Below are positions 38,301 to 53,100 of a stretch of 64,000 nucleotides of DNA, one piece after another. Source of the stretch: Palaemon carinicauda. Taxonomy: Eukaryota; Arthropoda; Malacostraca; Decapoda; Palaemonidae. The position numbers and the translations under genes are program-made. Where the stretch lies: assembly GCF_036898095.1 (NCBI RefSeq), contig NC_090729.1:61713997-61777996 (forward strand), in the 5' to 3' direction. Position 1 is the first letter of the stretch. The number at the start of each line of letters is the position of its first letter. The notes under the pieces are model-generated. The model saw nothing but the letters and a program-made list of their open reading frames with translations, made no database searches and had not been told where the DNA came from.

Positions 38301-40419
38301 AGACTTCATAGCAAACCTACTGAGGAAGACCATCCAAGACCACTGGTAATATATTCACAGAGGAAGACTTCTTAGCAAACCTAACTGAGGAAGAACCATC
38401 CAAGACCACTGGTAACATATTCACAGAGGAAGACTTCATAGCAAACCTAACTGAAGAAGACATCCAAGACCACTGGTAACATATTCACAGAGGAAGACTT
38501 CATAGCAAACCTAACTGAGGAAGACCCATCCAAGACCACTGGTAACATATTCACAGAGGAAGACTTCATAGCAAACCTAGCTGAGGAAGACCCATCAAGA
38601 CCACTGGTAACATATTCACAGAGGAAGACTTCTTAGAGAAGACTTCATAGCAAACCTCGCTGAGGAAGACCCATCCAAGACCAGGTAACATATTCACAGA
38701 GGAAGACTTCTTAGCAAACCTAACTGAGGAAGAACCATCCAAGACCACTGGTAACATATTCACAGAGGAAGACTTCATAGCAAACCTAACTGAGGAAGAA
38801 CCATCCAAGACCACTGGTAACATATTCACAGAGGAAGACTTCATAGCAAACCTAACTGAAGAAGAACCATCCAAGACCACTGGTAACATATTCACAGAGG
38901 AAGACTTCATAGCAAACCTAACTGAAAGACCCATCCAAGACCACTGGTAACATATTCACAGAGGAAGACTTCATAAGCAAATCTAGCTGAGGAAGACCCA
39001 TCCAAGACCACTGGTAACATATTCACAGAGGAAGACTTCTTAACATAATCGCAGAGGAACACTTCATAGCAAACCTAACTGAGGAAGACCCTTTCAAGAC
39101 CACTGGTAACATATTCACAGAGGAAGACTTCTATAGCAAACCTAGCTGAGGAAGACCCATCCAAGACCACTTTTAACATATTCACAGAGGAAGACTTCAT
39201 AGCAAACCTAACTGAGGAAGACCCATCCAAGACCACTGGTAACATATTCACAGAGGAAGACTTCATAGCAAACCTAACTGAAGAAGACCCATCCAAGACC
39301 ACTGGTAACATATTCACAGAGGAAGACTTCATAGCAAACCTAACTGGGAAGACCATCCAAGACCACTGGTAACATATTCACAGAGGAAGACTTCATAGCA
39401 AACCTAACTGAGGAAGACCCATCCAAGACCACTGGTAACATATTCACAGAGGAAGACTTCATAGCAAACCTAACTGAGGAAGACCCATCCAAGACCACTG
39501 GTAACATATTCACAGAGGAAGACTTTTAGGAAACCTAGCTGAGGAAGACCCATCCAAGATCGCTGGTAAGTTATTCACAGAGGAAGACTTCTTACCAAAC
39601 CTAGCTGAGGAAGACCCATCCAAAGCATCGGTAATATATTCACAGAGGAAGACTTCTTAGCAAACCTAACTGAGGAAGACCCATCCAAGACCACTGGTAA
39701 CATATTCACAGAGGAAGACTTTAGAAACCTAACTGAGGAAGAACCCATCCAAGACCACTGGTAACATATTCACAGAGGAAGACTTCATAGCAAACCTAAC
39801 TGAAGAAGAACCATCCAAGACCACTGGTAACATATTCACAGAGGAAGACTTCATAGCAAACCTAACTGAAGGAAGACCCATCCAAGACCACTGGTAACAT
39901 ATTCACAGAGGAAGACTTCATAGCAAACCTAGCTGAGGAAGACCCATCCAAGACCACTGGTAACATATTCACAGAGGAAGACTTCATAGCAAACCTAACT
40001 GAGGAAGACCCATAAGACCACTGGTAACATATTCACAGAGGAAGACTTCTTAACATATTCACAGAGGAAGACTTCATAGCAAACCTAACTGAAGAAGACC
40101 ATCCAAGACCACTGGTAACATATTCACAGAGGAAGACTTTATAGCAAACCTACTGAGGAAGACCATCCAAGACCACTGGTAACTGAAGACTTCTTAACAT
40201 ATTCACAGAGGAAGACTTCATAGCAAACCTAACTGAGGAAGACCCATCCAAGACCACTGGTAACATATTCACAGAGGAAGACTTCATAGCAAACCTAACT
40301 GAGGAAGACCCATTCAAGACCACTGGTAATATATTCACAGAGGAAGACTTCATAGCAAACCTAACTGAAGAAGAACCATCCAAGACCACTGGTAACATAT
40401 TCACAGAGGAAGACTCCAT

Positions 40420-42750
40420 AGCAAACCTAACTGAGGATGACCCATCCAAGACCAATGGTAACATATTCACAGAGGAAGACTTTTTAGCAAACCTAGCTGA
40501 GGAAGACCCATCCAAGACCTCTGGTAACATATTCACAGAGGAAGACCTTTTAGGAAACCTAGCTGAGGAAGACCTATCCAAGATCGCTAGTAAGTTATTC
40601 ACAAAGGAAAACTTCTTACCAAACCTAGCTGAGGAAGACCCATCCAAGAGCACTGGTAATATATTCACCGAGGAAGACCTCTTAGCAAACCTAACTGAGG
40701 AAGAACCATCCAAGACCACTGGTAACATATTCACAGAGGAAGACTTCATAGTAAACCTAACTGAGGAAGAACCATCCAAGACCACTGGTAACATATTCAC
40801 AGAGGAAGACTTCATAGCAAACCTAGCTGAAGAAGAACAATCCAAGACCACTGGTAACATATTCACAGAGGAAGACTTCATAGCAAACCTAACTGAAGAA
40901 GAACCATCCAAGACCACTGGTAACATATTCACAGAGGAAGACTTTTTAGCAAACCTAGCTGAGGAAGACCCATCCAAGACCACTGGTATCATATTCACAG
41001 AGGAAGACTTCATAGCAAACCTAACTGAGGAAGACCCATCCAAGACCTCTGGTAACATATTCACAGAGGAAGACCTTTTAGGAAACCTAGCTGAGGAAGA
41101 CCTATCCAAGATCGCTAGTAAGTTATTCACAGAGGAAAACTTCTTACCAAACCTAGCTGAGGAAGACCCATCCAAGAGCACTGGTAATATATTCACCGAG
41201 GAAGACCTCTTAGCAAACCTAACTGAGGAAGAACCATCCAAGACCACTGGTAACATATCCACAGAGGAAGACTTCATAGTAAACCTAACTGAGGAAGAAC
41301 CATCCAAGACCACTGGTAACATATTCACAGAGGAAGACTTCATAGCAAACCTAGCTGAAGAAGAACAATCCAAGACCACTGGTAACATATTCCACGAGGA
41401 AGACTTCATAGCAAACCTAACTGAGGAAGACCCATCCAAGACCACTGGTAACATATTCACAGAGGAAGACTTCATAGCAAACCTCGCTGACTAAGACCCA
41501 TCCAAGACCAAAGGTAACATATTCACAGAGGAAGACTTCTTAGCAAACCTAACTGAGGAAGAACATCCAAGACCACTGGTAACATATTCACAGAGGAAGA
41601 CTTCATAGCAAACCAAACTGAAGAAGAACCATCCAAGACCACTGGTAACATATTCACAAAGGAAGACTTCATAGCAAACCTAACTGAAAAAAAACCATCC
41701 AAGACCACTGGTAACATATTCACAGAAGAAGACTTCATAGCAAACCTAACTGAAAATGACCCATACAAGACCACTGGTAACATATTCACAGAGGAAGACT
41801 TCATAGCAAATCTAGCTGAGGAAGACCCATCCAAGACCACTGGTAACATATTCACAGAGGAAGACTTCAAAGCAAATCTAGCTGAGGAAGACCCATCAAG
41901 ACCACTGGTAACATATTCACAGAGGAAGACTTCTTAACATATTCACAGAGGAAGACTTCATAGCAAACCTAACTGAAGAAGACCCATCCAAGACCACTGG
42001 TAACATATTCACAGAGGAAGACTTTATAGCAAACCTAGCTGAGGAAGACCATCCAAGACCACTGGTAACATATTGAAAGAGGAAGACTTCTTAACATAAT
42101 CACAGAGGAAGACTTCATAGCAAACCTAACTGAGGACGACCCTTTCAAGACCACTGGTAACATATTCACAGAGGAAGACTTCATAGCAAACCTAGCTGAG
42201 GAAGACCCATCCAAGACCACTGGTAACATATTCACAGAGGAAGACTTCATAGCAAACCTAACTGAGGAAGACCCATCCAAGACCACTGGTACATATTCAC
42301 AGAGGAATACTTCATAGCAAACCTAACTGAAAACCATCCAAGACCACTGGTAACATATTCACAAGGAAGACTTCATAGCAAACCTAACTGAGGAAGACCC
42401 ATCCAAGACCACTGGTAACATATTCACAGAGGAAGACTTTAGCAAACCTAGCTGAGGAAGACTCATCCAAGACCACTGGTAATCATATTCACATAGGAAG
42501 ACTTCATAGCAAACCTAACTGAGGAAGACCCATCCAAGACCACTGGTAACATATTCACAGAGGAAGACTTCATAGCAAACCTAACTGAGGAAGACCCATC
42601 CAAGACCAATGGTAATATATTCACAGAGGAAGACTTTTTAGCAAACCTAGCTGAGGAAGACCCATCCAAGACCACTGGTAATCATATTCACAGAGGAAGA
42701 CTTCATAGCAAACCTAACTGAGGAAGACCCATCCAAGACCTCTGGTAAAT
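40420..42750 (+). repeat. Segmental duplication III, copy 1
   Basis: Matches about 44,857-47,185 at offsets of 4,433-4,437 bp. Shared private markers include GCTGACTAAG at 41,485 and 45,921, AAAAAAACCATCC near 41,690 and 46,123, and CCATACAAGACC near 41,761 and 46,194. The left kilobase of this copy is clean. Confidence 0.75.
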
Positions 42751-44856
42751 ATTCACAGAGGAAGACTTTTAGCAAACCTAGCCTCAGGAAGACCATCCAA
42801 GACCACTGGTAATATTCACAGAGGAAGACTTCTTAGCAAACCTAGCTGAGGAAGACCCATCCAAGACCACTGGTAACATATTCACAGAGGAAGACTTCTT
42901 AGCAAACCTAACTGAGGAAGAAACATCCAAGACCACTGGTAACATATTCACAGAGGAAGACTTCATAGCAAACCTAACTGAGGAAGAACCCATCCAAGAC
43001 CACTGGTAACATATTCACAGAGGAAGACTTCATAGCAAACCTAACTGAGGAAGACCCATCAAGACCACTGGTAACATATTCACAGAGGAAGACTTCATAG
43101 CAAACCTCGCTGAGGAAGACCCATCCAAGACCACTAGTAACATATTCACAGAGGAAGACTTCTTAGCAAACCTAACTGAGGAAGAACCATCCAAGACCAC
43201 TGGTAACATATTCACAGAGGAAGACTTCATAGCAAACCTAACTGAGGAAGACCCATCCAAGACCACTGGTAACATATTCACAGAGGAAGACTTCATAGCA
43301 AACCTAACTGAAGAAGAACCATCCAAGACCACTGGTAACATATTCACAGAGGAAGACTTCATAGCAAACCTAACTGAAAAGACCCATCCAAGACCACTGG
43401 TAACATATTCACAGAGGAAGACTTCATAGCAAATCTAGCTGAGGAAGACCCATCCAAGACCACTGGTAACATATTCACAGAGGAAGACTTCAAAGCAAAT
43501 CTAGCTGAGGAAGACCCATTTAAGACCACTGGTAACATATTCACAGAGGAAGACTTCTTAAGATATTCACAGAGGAAGACTTCATAGCAAACCTAACTGA
43601 GAAGACCCATCCAAGACCACTGGTAACATATTCACAGAGGAAGACTTTATAGCAAACCTACTGAGGAAGACCATCCAAGACCACTGGAAACATATTCAAA
43701 GAGGAAGACTTCTTAACATATTCACAGAGGAAGACTTCATAGCAAACCTAACTGAAGACGACCCTTTCAAGACCACTGGTAACATATTCACAGAGGAAGA
43801 CTTCATAGCAAACCTAACTGAGGAAGACCCATTCAAGACCACTGGTAACATATTCACAGAGGAAGACTTCATAGCAAACCTAACTGAGGAAGACCCATCC
43901 AAGACCACTGGTAACATATTCACAGAGGAAGACTTCATAGCAAACCTAACTGAGGAAGACCCATCCAAGACCATGGTAACATATTCACAGAGGAAGACTT
44001 CATAGCAAACCTAGCTGAGGAAGACCCATCCAAGACCACTGGTAACATATTCACAGAGGAAGACTTTTAGGAAACCTAGCTGAGGAAGACCCATCCAAGA
44101 TCGCTAGTAATTATTCACAGAGGAAAACTTCTTAGCAAACCTAGCTGAGGAAGACCCATCCAAGACCACTGGTAACATATTCACAGAGGAAAACTTCTTA
44201 GCAAACCTAACTGAGGAAGAACCATCCAAGACCACTGGTAACATATTCACAGAGGAAGACTTCATAGCAAACCTAACTGAGGAAGAACCATCCAAGACCA
44301 CTGGTAACATATTCACAGAGGAAGACTTCATAGCAAACCTAACTGAAGAAGAACATCCAAGACCACTGGTAACATATTCACAGAGGAAGACTTCATAGCA
44401 AACCTAACTGAGGAAGACCCATCCAAGACCACTGGTAACATATTCACAGAGGAAGACTTCATAGCAAACCTCGCTGAGGAAGACCCATCCAAGACCAAAG
44501 GTTAACATATTCACAGAGGAAGACTTCTTAGCAAACCTAACTGAGGAAAACCATCCAAGACCACTGGTAACATATTCACAGAGGAAGACTTCTTAGCAAA
44601 CCTAACTGAGGAAGAACCATCCAAGACCACTGGTAACATATTCACAGAGGAAGACTTCATAGCAAACCTAACTGAAGAAGAACCATCCAAGACCACTGGT
44701 AACATATTCACAGAGGAAGACTTCATAGCAAACCTAACTGAGGAAGACCCATCAAGACCACTGGTAACATATTCACAGAGGAAGACTTCATAGCAAACCT
44801 AACTGAAGAAGACCATCCAAGACCACTGGTAACATATTCACAGAGGAAGACTTCAT

Positions 44857-47185
44857 AGCAAACCTAACTGAGGATGACCCATCCAAGACCAATGGTAACA
44901 TATTCACAGAGGAAGACTTTTTAGCAAACCTAGCTGAGGAAGACCCATCCAAGACCACTGGTAACATATTCACAGAGGAAGACTTTTAGGAAACCTAGCT
45001 GAGGAAGACCTATCCAAGATCGCTAGTAAGTTATTCACAAAGGAAAACTTCTTAGCAAACCTAGCTGAGGAAGACCCATCCAAGACCACTGGTAATATAT
45101 TCACCAGAGGAAGACCTTCTTAGCAAACCTAACTGAGGAAGAACCATCCAAGACCACTGGTAACATATTCACAGAGGAAGACTTCATAGCAAACCTAACT
45201 GAGGAAGAACCCATCCAAGACCACTGGTAACATATTCACAGAGGAAGACTTCATAGCAAACCTAGCTGAAGAAGAACATCCAAGACCACTGGTAACATAT
45301 TCACAGAGGAAGACTTCATAGCAAACCTAACTGAAGAAGAACCATCCAAGACCACTGGTAACATATTCACAGAGGAAGACTTTTTAGCAAACCTAGCTGA
45401 GGAAGACCCATCCAAGACCACTGGTATCATATTCACAGAGGAAGACTTCATAGCAAACCTAACTGAGGAAGACCCATCCAAGACCTCTGGTAACATATTC
45501 ACAGAGGAAGACTTTTAGGAAACCTAGCTGAGGAAGACCCATCCAAGATCGCTGGTAAGTTATTCACAGAGGAAAACTTCTTACCAAACCTAGCTGAGGA
45601 AGACCCATCCAAGAGCACTGGTAATATATTCACGAGGAAGACTTCTTAGCAAACCTAACTGAGGAAGAACCATCCAAGACCACTGGTAACATATTCACAG
45701 AGGAAGACTTCATAGTAAACCTAACTGAGGAAGAACCATCCAAGACCACTGGTAACATATTCACAGAGGAAGACTTCATAGCAAACCTAGCTGAAGAAGA
45801 ACAATCCAAGACCACTGGTAACATATTCACGAGGAAGACTTCATAGCAAACCTAACTGAGGAAGACCCATCCAAGACCACTGGTAACATATTCACAGAGG
45901 AAGACTTCATAGCAAACCTCGCTGACTAAGACCCATCCAAGACCAGGTAACATATTCACAGAGGAAGACTTCTTAGCAAACCTAACTGAGGAAGAACATC
46001 CAAGACCACTGGTAACATATTCACAGAGGAAGACTTCATAGCAAACCAAACTGAAGAAGAACCATCCAAGACCACTGGTAACATATTCACAAAGGAAGAC
46101 TTCATAGCAAACCTAACTGAAAAAAAACCATCCAAGACCACTGGTAACATATTCACAGAGGAAGACTTCATAGCAAACCTAACTGAAAATGACCCATACA
46201 AGACCACTGGTAACATATTCACAGAGGAAGACTTCATAGCAAATCTAGCTGAGGAAGACCCATCCAAGACCACTGGTAACATATTCACAGAGGAAGACTT
46301 CAAAGCAAATCTAGCTGAGGAAGACCCATCAAGACCACTGGTAACATATTCACAGAGGAAGACTTCTTAACATATTCACAGAGGAAGACTTCATAGCAAA
46401 CCTAACTGAAGAAGACCCATCCAAGACCACTGGTAACATATTCACAGAGGAAGACTTTATAGCAAACCTAGCTGAGGAAGACCATCCAAGACCACTGGTA
46501 ACATATTGAAAGAGGAAGACTTCTTAACATAATCACAGAGGAAGACTTCATAGCAAACCTAACTGAGGACGACCCTTTCAAGACCACTGGTAACATATTC
46601 ACAGAGGAAGACTTCTTAGCAAACCTAGCTGAGGAAGACCCATCCAAGACCACTGGTAACATATTCACAGAGGAAGACTTCATAGCAAACCTAACTGAGG
46701 AAGACCCATCCAAGACCACTGGTACATATTCACAGAGGAAGACTTCATAGCAAACCTAACTAAGAAAAACCATCCAAGACCACTGGTAACATATTCACAA
46801 GGAAGACTTCATAGCAAACCTAACTGAGGAAGACCCATCCAAGACCAATGGTAACATATTCACAGAGGAAGACTTTAGCAAACCTAGCTGAGGAAGACCA
46901 TCCAAGACCACTGGTAATCATATTCACAGAGGAAGACTTCATAGCAAACCTAACTGAGGAAGACCCATCCAAGACCACTGGTAACATATTCACAGAGGAA
47001 GACTTCATAGCAAACCTAACTGAGGAAGACCCATCCAAGACCACTGGTAATATATTCACAGAGGAAGACTTTTTAGCAAACCTAGCTGAGGAAGACCCAT
47101 CCAAGACCACTGGTAATCATATTCACAGAGGAAGACTTCATAGCAAACCTAACTGAGGAAGACCCATCCAAGACCACTGGTAAAT
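44857..47185 (+). repeat. Segmental duplication III, copy 2
   Basis: Same markers as copy 1 but with added one-base indels (for example GACTTTTAGG near 44,984 and CACCAGAGG near 45,103) and a 3-base loss near 45,945. Confidence 0.75.
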
Positions 47186-50100
47186 ATTCACAGAGGAAGA
47201 CTTTTAGAAACCTAGCCTCAGGAAGACCATCCAAGACCACTAGTACATATTCACAGAGGAAGACTTCTTACCAAACCTAACTGAGGAAGACCCATCCAAG
47301 ACCACTGGTAACATATTCACAGAGGAAGACTTCATAGCAAACCTAACTGAGGAAGAAACATCCAAGACCACTGGTAACATATTCACAGAGGAAGACTTCA
47401 TAGCAAACCTAACTGAAGAAGAACCATCCAAGACCACTGGTAACATATTCACAGAGGAAGACTTCATAGCAAACCTAACTGAGGAAGACCCATCCAAGAC
47501 CACTGGTAACATATTCACAGAGGAAGACTTCATAGCAAACCTCGCTGAGGAAGACCCATCCAAGACCACTGGTAACATATTCACAGAGGAAGACTTCTTA
47601 GCAAACCTAACTGAGGAAGACCATCCAAGACCACTGGTAACATATTCACAGAGGAAGACTTCATAGCAAACCTAACTGAAGAAGACCCATCCAAGACCAC
47701 TGGTAACATATTCACAGAGGAAGACTTCATAGCAAACCTAACTGAGGAAGACCCATCCAAGACCACTGGTAACATATTCACAGAGGAAGACTTCATAGCA
47801 AACCTAACTGAAGAAGACCCATCCAAGACCACTGGTAACATATTCACAGAGGAAGACTTCATAGCAAACCTAGCTGAGGAAGACCCATCCAAGACCACTG
47901 GTAACATATTCACAGAGGAAGACTTCATAGCAAACCTAGCTGAGGAAGACCCATCCAAGACCACTGGTAACATATTCACAGAGGAAGACTTCAAGCAAAT
48001 CTACTGAGGAAGACCCATCCAAGACCACTGGTAACATATTCACAAGACTTCTTAAGATATTCACAGAGGAAGACTTCATAGCAAACCTAACTGAGGAAGA
48101 CCCATCCAAGACCACTGGTAACATATTCACAGAGGAAGACTTTATAGCAAACCTACTGAGGAAGACCATCCAAGACCACTGGAAACTGGTAACATATTCA
48201 CAGAGGAAGACTTCATAGCAAACCTAACTGAGGAAGACCCATCCAAGACCACTGGTAACATATTCACAGAGGAAGACTTCATAGCAAACCTAACTGAGGA
48301 AGACCCATCCAAGACCACTGGTAACATATTCACAGAGGAAGACTTCATAGCAAACCTAACTGAGGAAGACCCATCCAAGACCACTGGTAACATATTCACA
48401 GAGGAAGACTTCATAGCAAACCTAACTGAGGAAGACCCATCCAAGACCACTGGTAACATATTCACAGAGGAAGACTTCATAGCAAACCTAGCTGAGGAAG
48501 ACCCATCCAAGACCACTGGTAAATATTCACAGAGGAAGACTTCTTACCAAACCTAGCTGAGGAAGACCCATCCAAGAGCTGGTAATTATTCACAGAGGAA
48601 GACTTCTTAGCAAACCTAACTGAGGAAGACCCATCCAAGACCACTGGTAACATATTCACAGAGGAAGACTTCTTAGCAAACCTAACTGAGGAAGAACCAT
48701 CCAAGACCACTGGTAACATATTCACAGAGGAAGACTTCATAGCAAACCTAACTGAGGAAGAACCATCCAAGACCACTGGTAACATATTCACAGAGGAAGA
48801 CTTCATAGCAAACCTAACTGAGGAAGAACCCATCCAAGACCACTGGTAACATATTCACAGAGGAAGACTTCATAGCAAACCTAACTGAGGAAGACCCATC
48901 CAAGACCACTGGTAACATATTCACAGAGGAAGACTTCATAGCAAACCTCGCTGAGGAAGACCCATCCAAGACCACTGGTAACATATTCACAGAGGAAGAC
49001 TTCTTAGCAAACCTAACTGAGGAAAACCATCCAAGACCACTGGTAACATATTCACAGAGGAAGACTTCATAGCAAACCTAACTGAGGAAGAACCATCCAA
49101 GACCACTGGTAACATATTCACAGAGGAAGACTTCATAGCAAACCTAACTGAGGAAGACCCATCCAAGACCACTGGTAACATATTCACAGAGGAAGACTTC
49201 ATAGCAAACCTAACTGAGGAAGACCCATCCAAGACCACTGGTAACATATTCACAGAGGAAGACTTCATAGCAAACCTAACTGAGGAAGACCCATCCAAGA
49301 CCACTGGTAACATATTCACAGAGGAAGACTTCATAGCAAACCTAGCTGAGGAAGACCCATCCAAGACCACTGGTAACATATTCACAGAGGAAGACTTCAG
49401 CAAACCTAGCTGAGGAAGACCCATCCAAGACCACTGGTAACATATTCACAGAGGAAGACTTCTTAGCAAACCTAACTGAGGAAGACCCATCCAAGACCAC
49501 TGGTAACATATTCACAGAGGAAGACTTCATAGCAAACCTAACTGAGGAAGACCATCCAAGACCACTGGTAACATATTCACAGAGGAAGACTTCATAGCAA
49601 ACCTAACTGAGGAAGACCCATCCAAGACCACTGGTAACATATTCACAGAGGAAGACTTCTTAGCAAACCTAGCTGAGGAAGACCCATCCAAGACCACTGG
49701 TAACATATTCACAGAGGAAGACTTCATAGCAAACCTAACTGAGGAAGACCCATCCAAGACCACTGGTAACATATTCACAGAGGAAGACTTCATAGCAAAC
49801 CTAACTGAGGAAGACCCATCCAAGACCACTGGTAACATATTCACAGAGGAAGACTTCATAGCAAACCTAACTGAGGAAGACCCATCCAAGACCATGGTAA
49901 CATATTCACAGAGGAAGACTTTTAGCAAACCTAGCTGAGGAAGACCCATCCAAGACCACTGGTAATCATATTCACAGAGGAAGACTTCATAGCAAACCTA
50001 ACTGAGGAAGACCCATCCAAGACCACTGGTAACATATTCACAGAGGAAGACTTTTAGCAAACCTAACTGAGGAAGACCCATCCAAGACCACTGGTAACAT

Positions 50101-53100
50101 ATTCACAGAGGAAGACTTCATAGCAAACCTAAGCTGAGGAAGACCCATCCAAGACCACTGGTAACATATTCACAGAGGAAGACTTCTTAGCAAACCTAAC
50201 TGAGGAAGACCCATCCAAGACCACTGGTAACATATTCACAGAGGAAGACTTCATAGCAAACCTACTGAGGAAGACCCATCCAAGACCACTGGTAACATAT
50301 TCACAGAGGAAGACTTCATAGCAAACCTAACTGAAGAAGAACCATCCAAGACCACTGGTAACATATTCACAGAAGGAAGACTTCATAGCAAACCTAACTG
50401 AAAGACCCATCCAAGACCACTGGTAACATATTCACAGAGGAAGACTTCATAGCAAACCTACTGAGGAAGACCCATCCAAGACCACTGGTAACATATTCAC
50501 AGAGGAAGACTTCATAGCAAACCTAGCTGAGGAAGACCCATAAGACCACTGGTAACATATTCAAAGAGGAAGACTTCTTAACATATTCACAGAGGAAGAC
50601 TTCATAGCAAACCTAACTGAAGAAGACCCATCCAAGACCACTGGTAACATATTCACAGAGGAAGACTTTATAGCAAACCTAGCTGAGGAAGACCCATCCA
50701 AGACCACTGGTAACATATTCAAAGAGGAAGACTTCTTAACATATTCACAGAGGAAGACTTCATAGCAAACCTAACTGAGGAAGACCCATCCAAGACCACT
50801 GGTAACATATTCACAGAGGAAGACTTCATAGCAAACCTAACTGAGGAAGACCCATCCAAGACCACTGGTAACATATTCACAGAGGAAGACTTCATAGCAA
50901 ACCTAACTGAGGAAGACCATCCAAGACCACTGGTAACATATTCACAGAGGAAGACTTCATAGCAAACCTAACTGAGGAAGACCCATCCAAGACCAATGGT
51001 AACATATTCACAGAGGAAGACTTTTTAGCAAACCTAGCTGAGGAAGACCCATCCAAGACCACTGGTATCATATTCACAGAGGAAGACTTCATAGCAAACC
51101 TAACTGAGGAAGACCCATCCAAGACCACTGGTAACATATTCACAGAGGAAGACTTTAGCAAACCTAACTGAGAAGACCATCCAAGACCACTGGTAATATT
51201 CACAGAGGAAGACTTCTTAGCAAACCTAGCTGAGGAAGACCCATCCAAGACCACTGGTAACATATTCACAGAGGAAGACTTCTTAGCAAACCTAACTGAG
51301 GAAGACCCATCCAAGACCACTGGTAACATATTCACAGAGGAAGACTTCATAGCAAACCTAACTGAGGAAGACCATCCAAGACCACTGGTAACATATTCAC
51401 AGAGGAAGACTTCATAGCAAACCTAGCTGAGGAAGACCCATCCAAGACCACTGGTAACATATTCACAGAGGAAGACTTCTTAGCAAACCTAACTGAGGAA
51501 GAACCATCCAAGACCACTGGTAACATATTCACAGAGGAAGACTTCATAGCAAACCTAACTGAAGAAGAACCATCCAAGACCACTGGTAACATATTCACAG
51601 AGGAAGACTTCATAGCAAACCTAACTGAGGAAGACCATCCAAGACCACTGGTAACATATTCACAGAGGAAGACTTCATAGCAAACCTAACTGAGGAAGAC
51701 CCATCCAAGACCACTGGTAACATATTCACAGAGGAAGACTTCATAGCAAACCTCTGAGGAAGACCCATCCAAGACCACTGGTAACATATTCACAGAGGAA
51801 GACTTCATAGCAAACCTAACTGAGGAAGACCCATCCAAGACCACTGGTAACATATTCACAGAGGAAGACTTCATAGCAAACCTAACTGAAGAAGAACCAT
51901 CCAAGACCACTGGTAACATATTCACAGAGGAAGACTTCATAGCAAACCTAACTGAGGAAGACCCATCCAAGACCACTGGTAACATATTCACAGAGGAAGA
52001 CTTCATAGCAAACCTAACTGAGGAAGACCCATCCAAGACCACTGGTAACATATTCACAGAGGAAGACTTCATAGCAAACCTAGCTGAGGAAGACCCATCC
52101 AAGACCACTGGTAACATATTCACAGAGGAAGACTTCATAGCAAACCTAGCTGAGGAAGACCCATCCAAGACCACTGGTAACATATTCACAGAGGAAGTTA
52201 ACATATTCACAGAGGAAGACTTCATAGCAAACCTAACTGAGGAAGACCCATCCAAGACCACTGGTAACATATTCACAGAGGAAGACTTTATAGCAAACCT
52301 AGCTGAGGAAGACCCATCCAAGACCACTGGTAACTATTCATATCACAGAGGAAGACTTCATAGCAAACCTAGCTGAGGAAGACCCATCCAAGACCACTGG
52401 TAACATATTCACAGAGGAAGACTTCATAGCAAACCTAACTGAGGAAGACCCATCCAAGACCACTGGTAACATATTCACAGAGGAAGACTTCATAGCAAAC
52501 CTAACTGAGGAAGACCCATCCAAGACCACTGGTAACATATTCACAGAGGAAGACTTCATAGCAAACCTAACTGAGGAAGACCCATCCAAGACCACTGGTA
52601 ACATATTCACAGAGGAAGACTTCATAGCAAACCTAACTGAGGAAGACCCATCCAAGACCACTGGTAACATATTCACAGAGGAAGACTTCATAGCAAACCT
52701 AACTGAGGAAGACCCATCCAAGACCACTGGTAACATATTCACAGAGGAAGACTTCATAGCAAACCTAACTGAGGAAGACCCATCCAAGACCACTGGTAAC
52801 ATATTCACAGAGGAAGACTTCATAGCAAACCTAACTGAGGAAGACCCATCCAAGACCACTGGTAACATATTCACAGAGGAAGACTTCATAGCAAACCTAG
52901 CTGAGGAAGACCCATCCAAGACCACTGGTAATATTCACAGAGGAAGACTTCTTAGCAAACCTAGCTGAGGAAGACCATCCAAGATCACTGGTAATATATT
53001 CACAGAGGAAGACTTCTTAGCAAACCTAACTGAGGAAGACCCATCCAAGACCACTGGTAACATATTCACAGAGGAAGACTTCTTAGCAAACCTAACTGAG

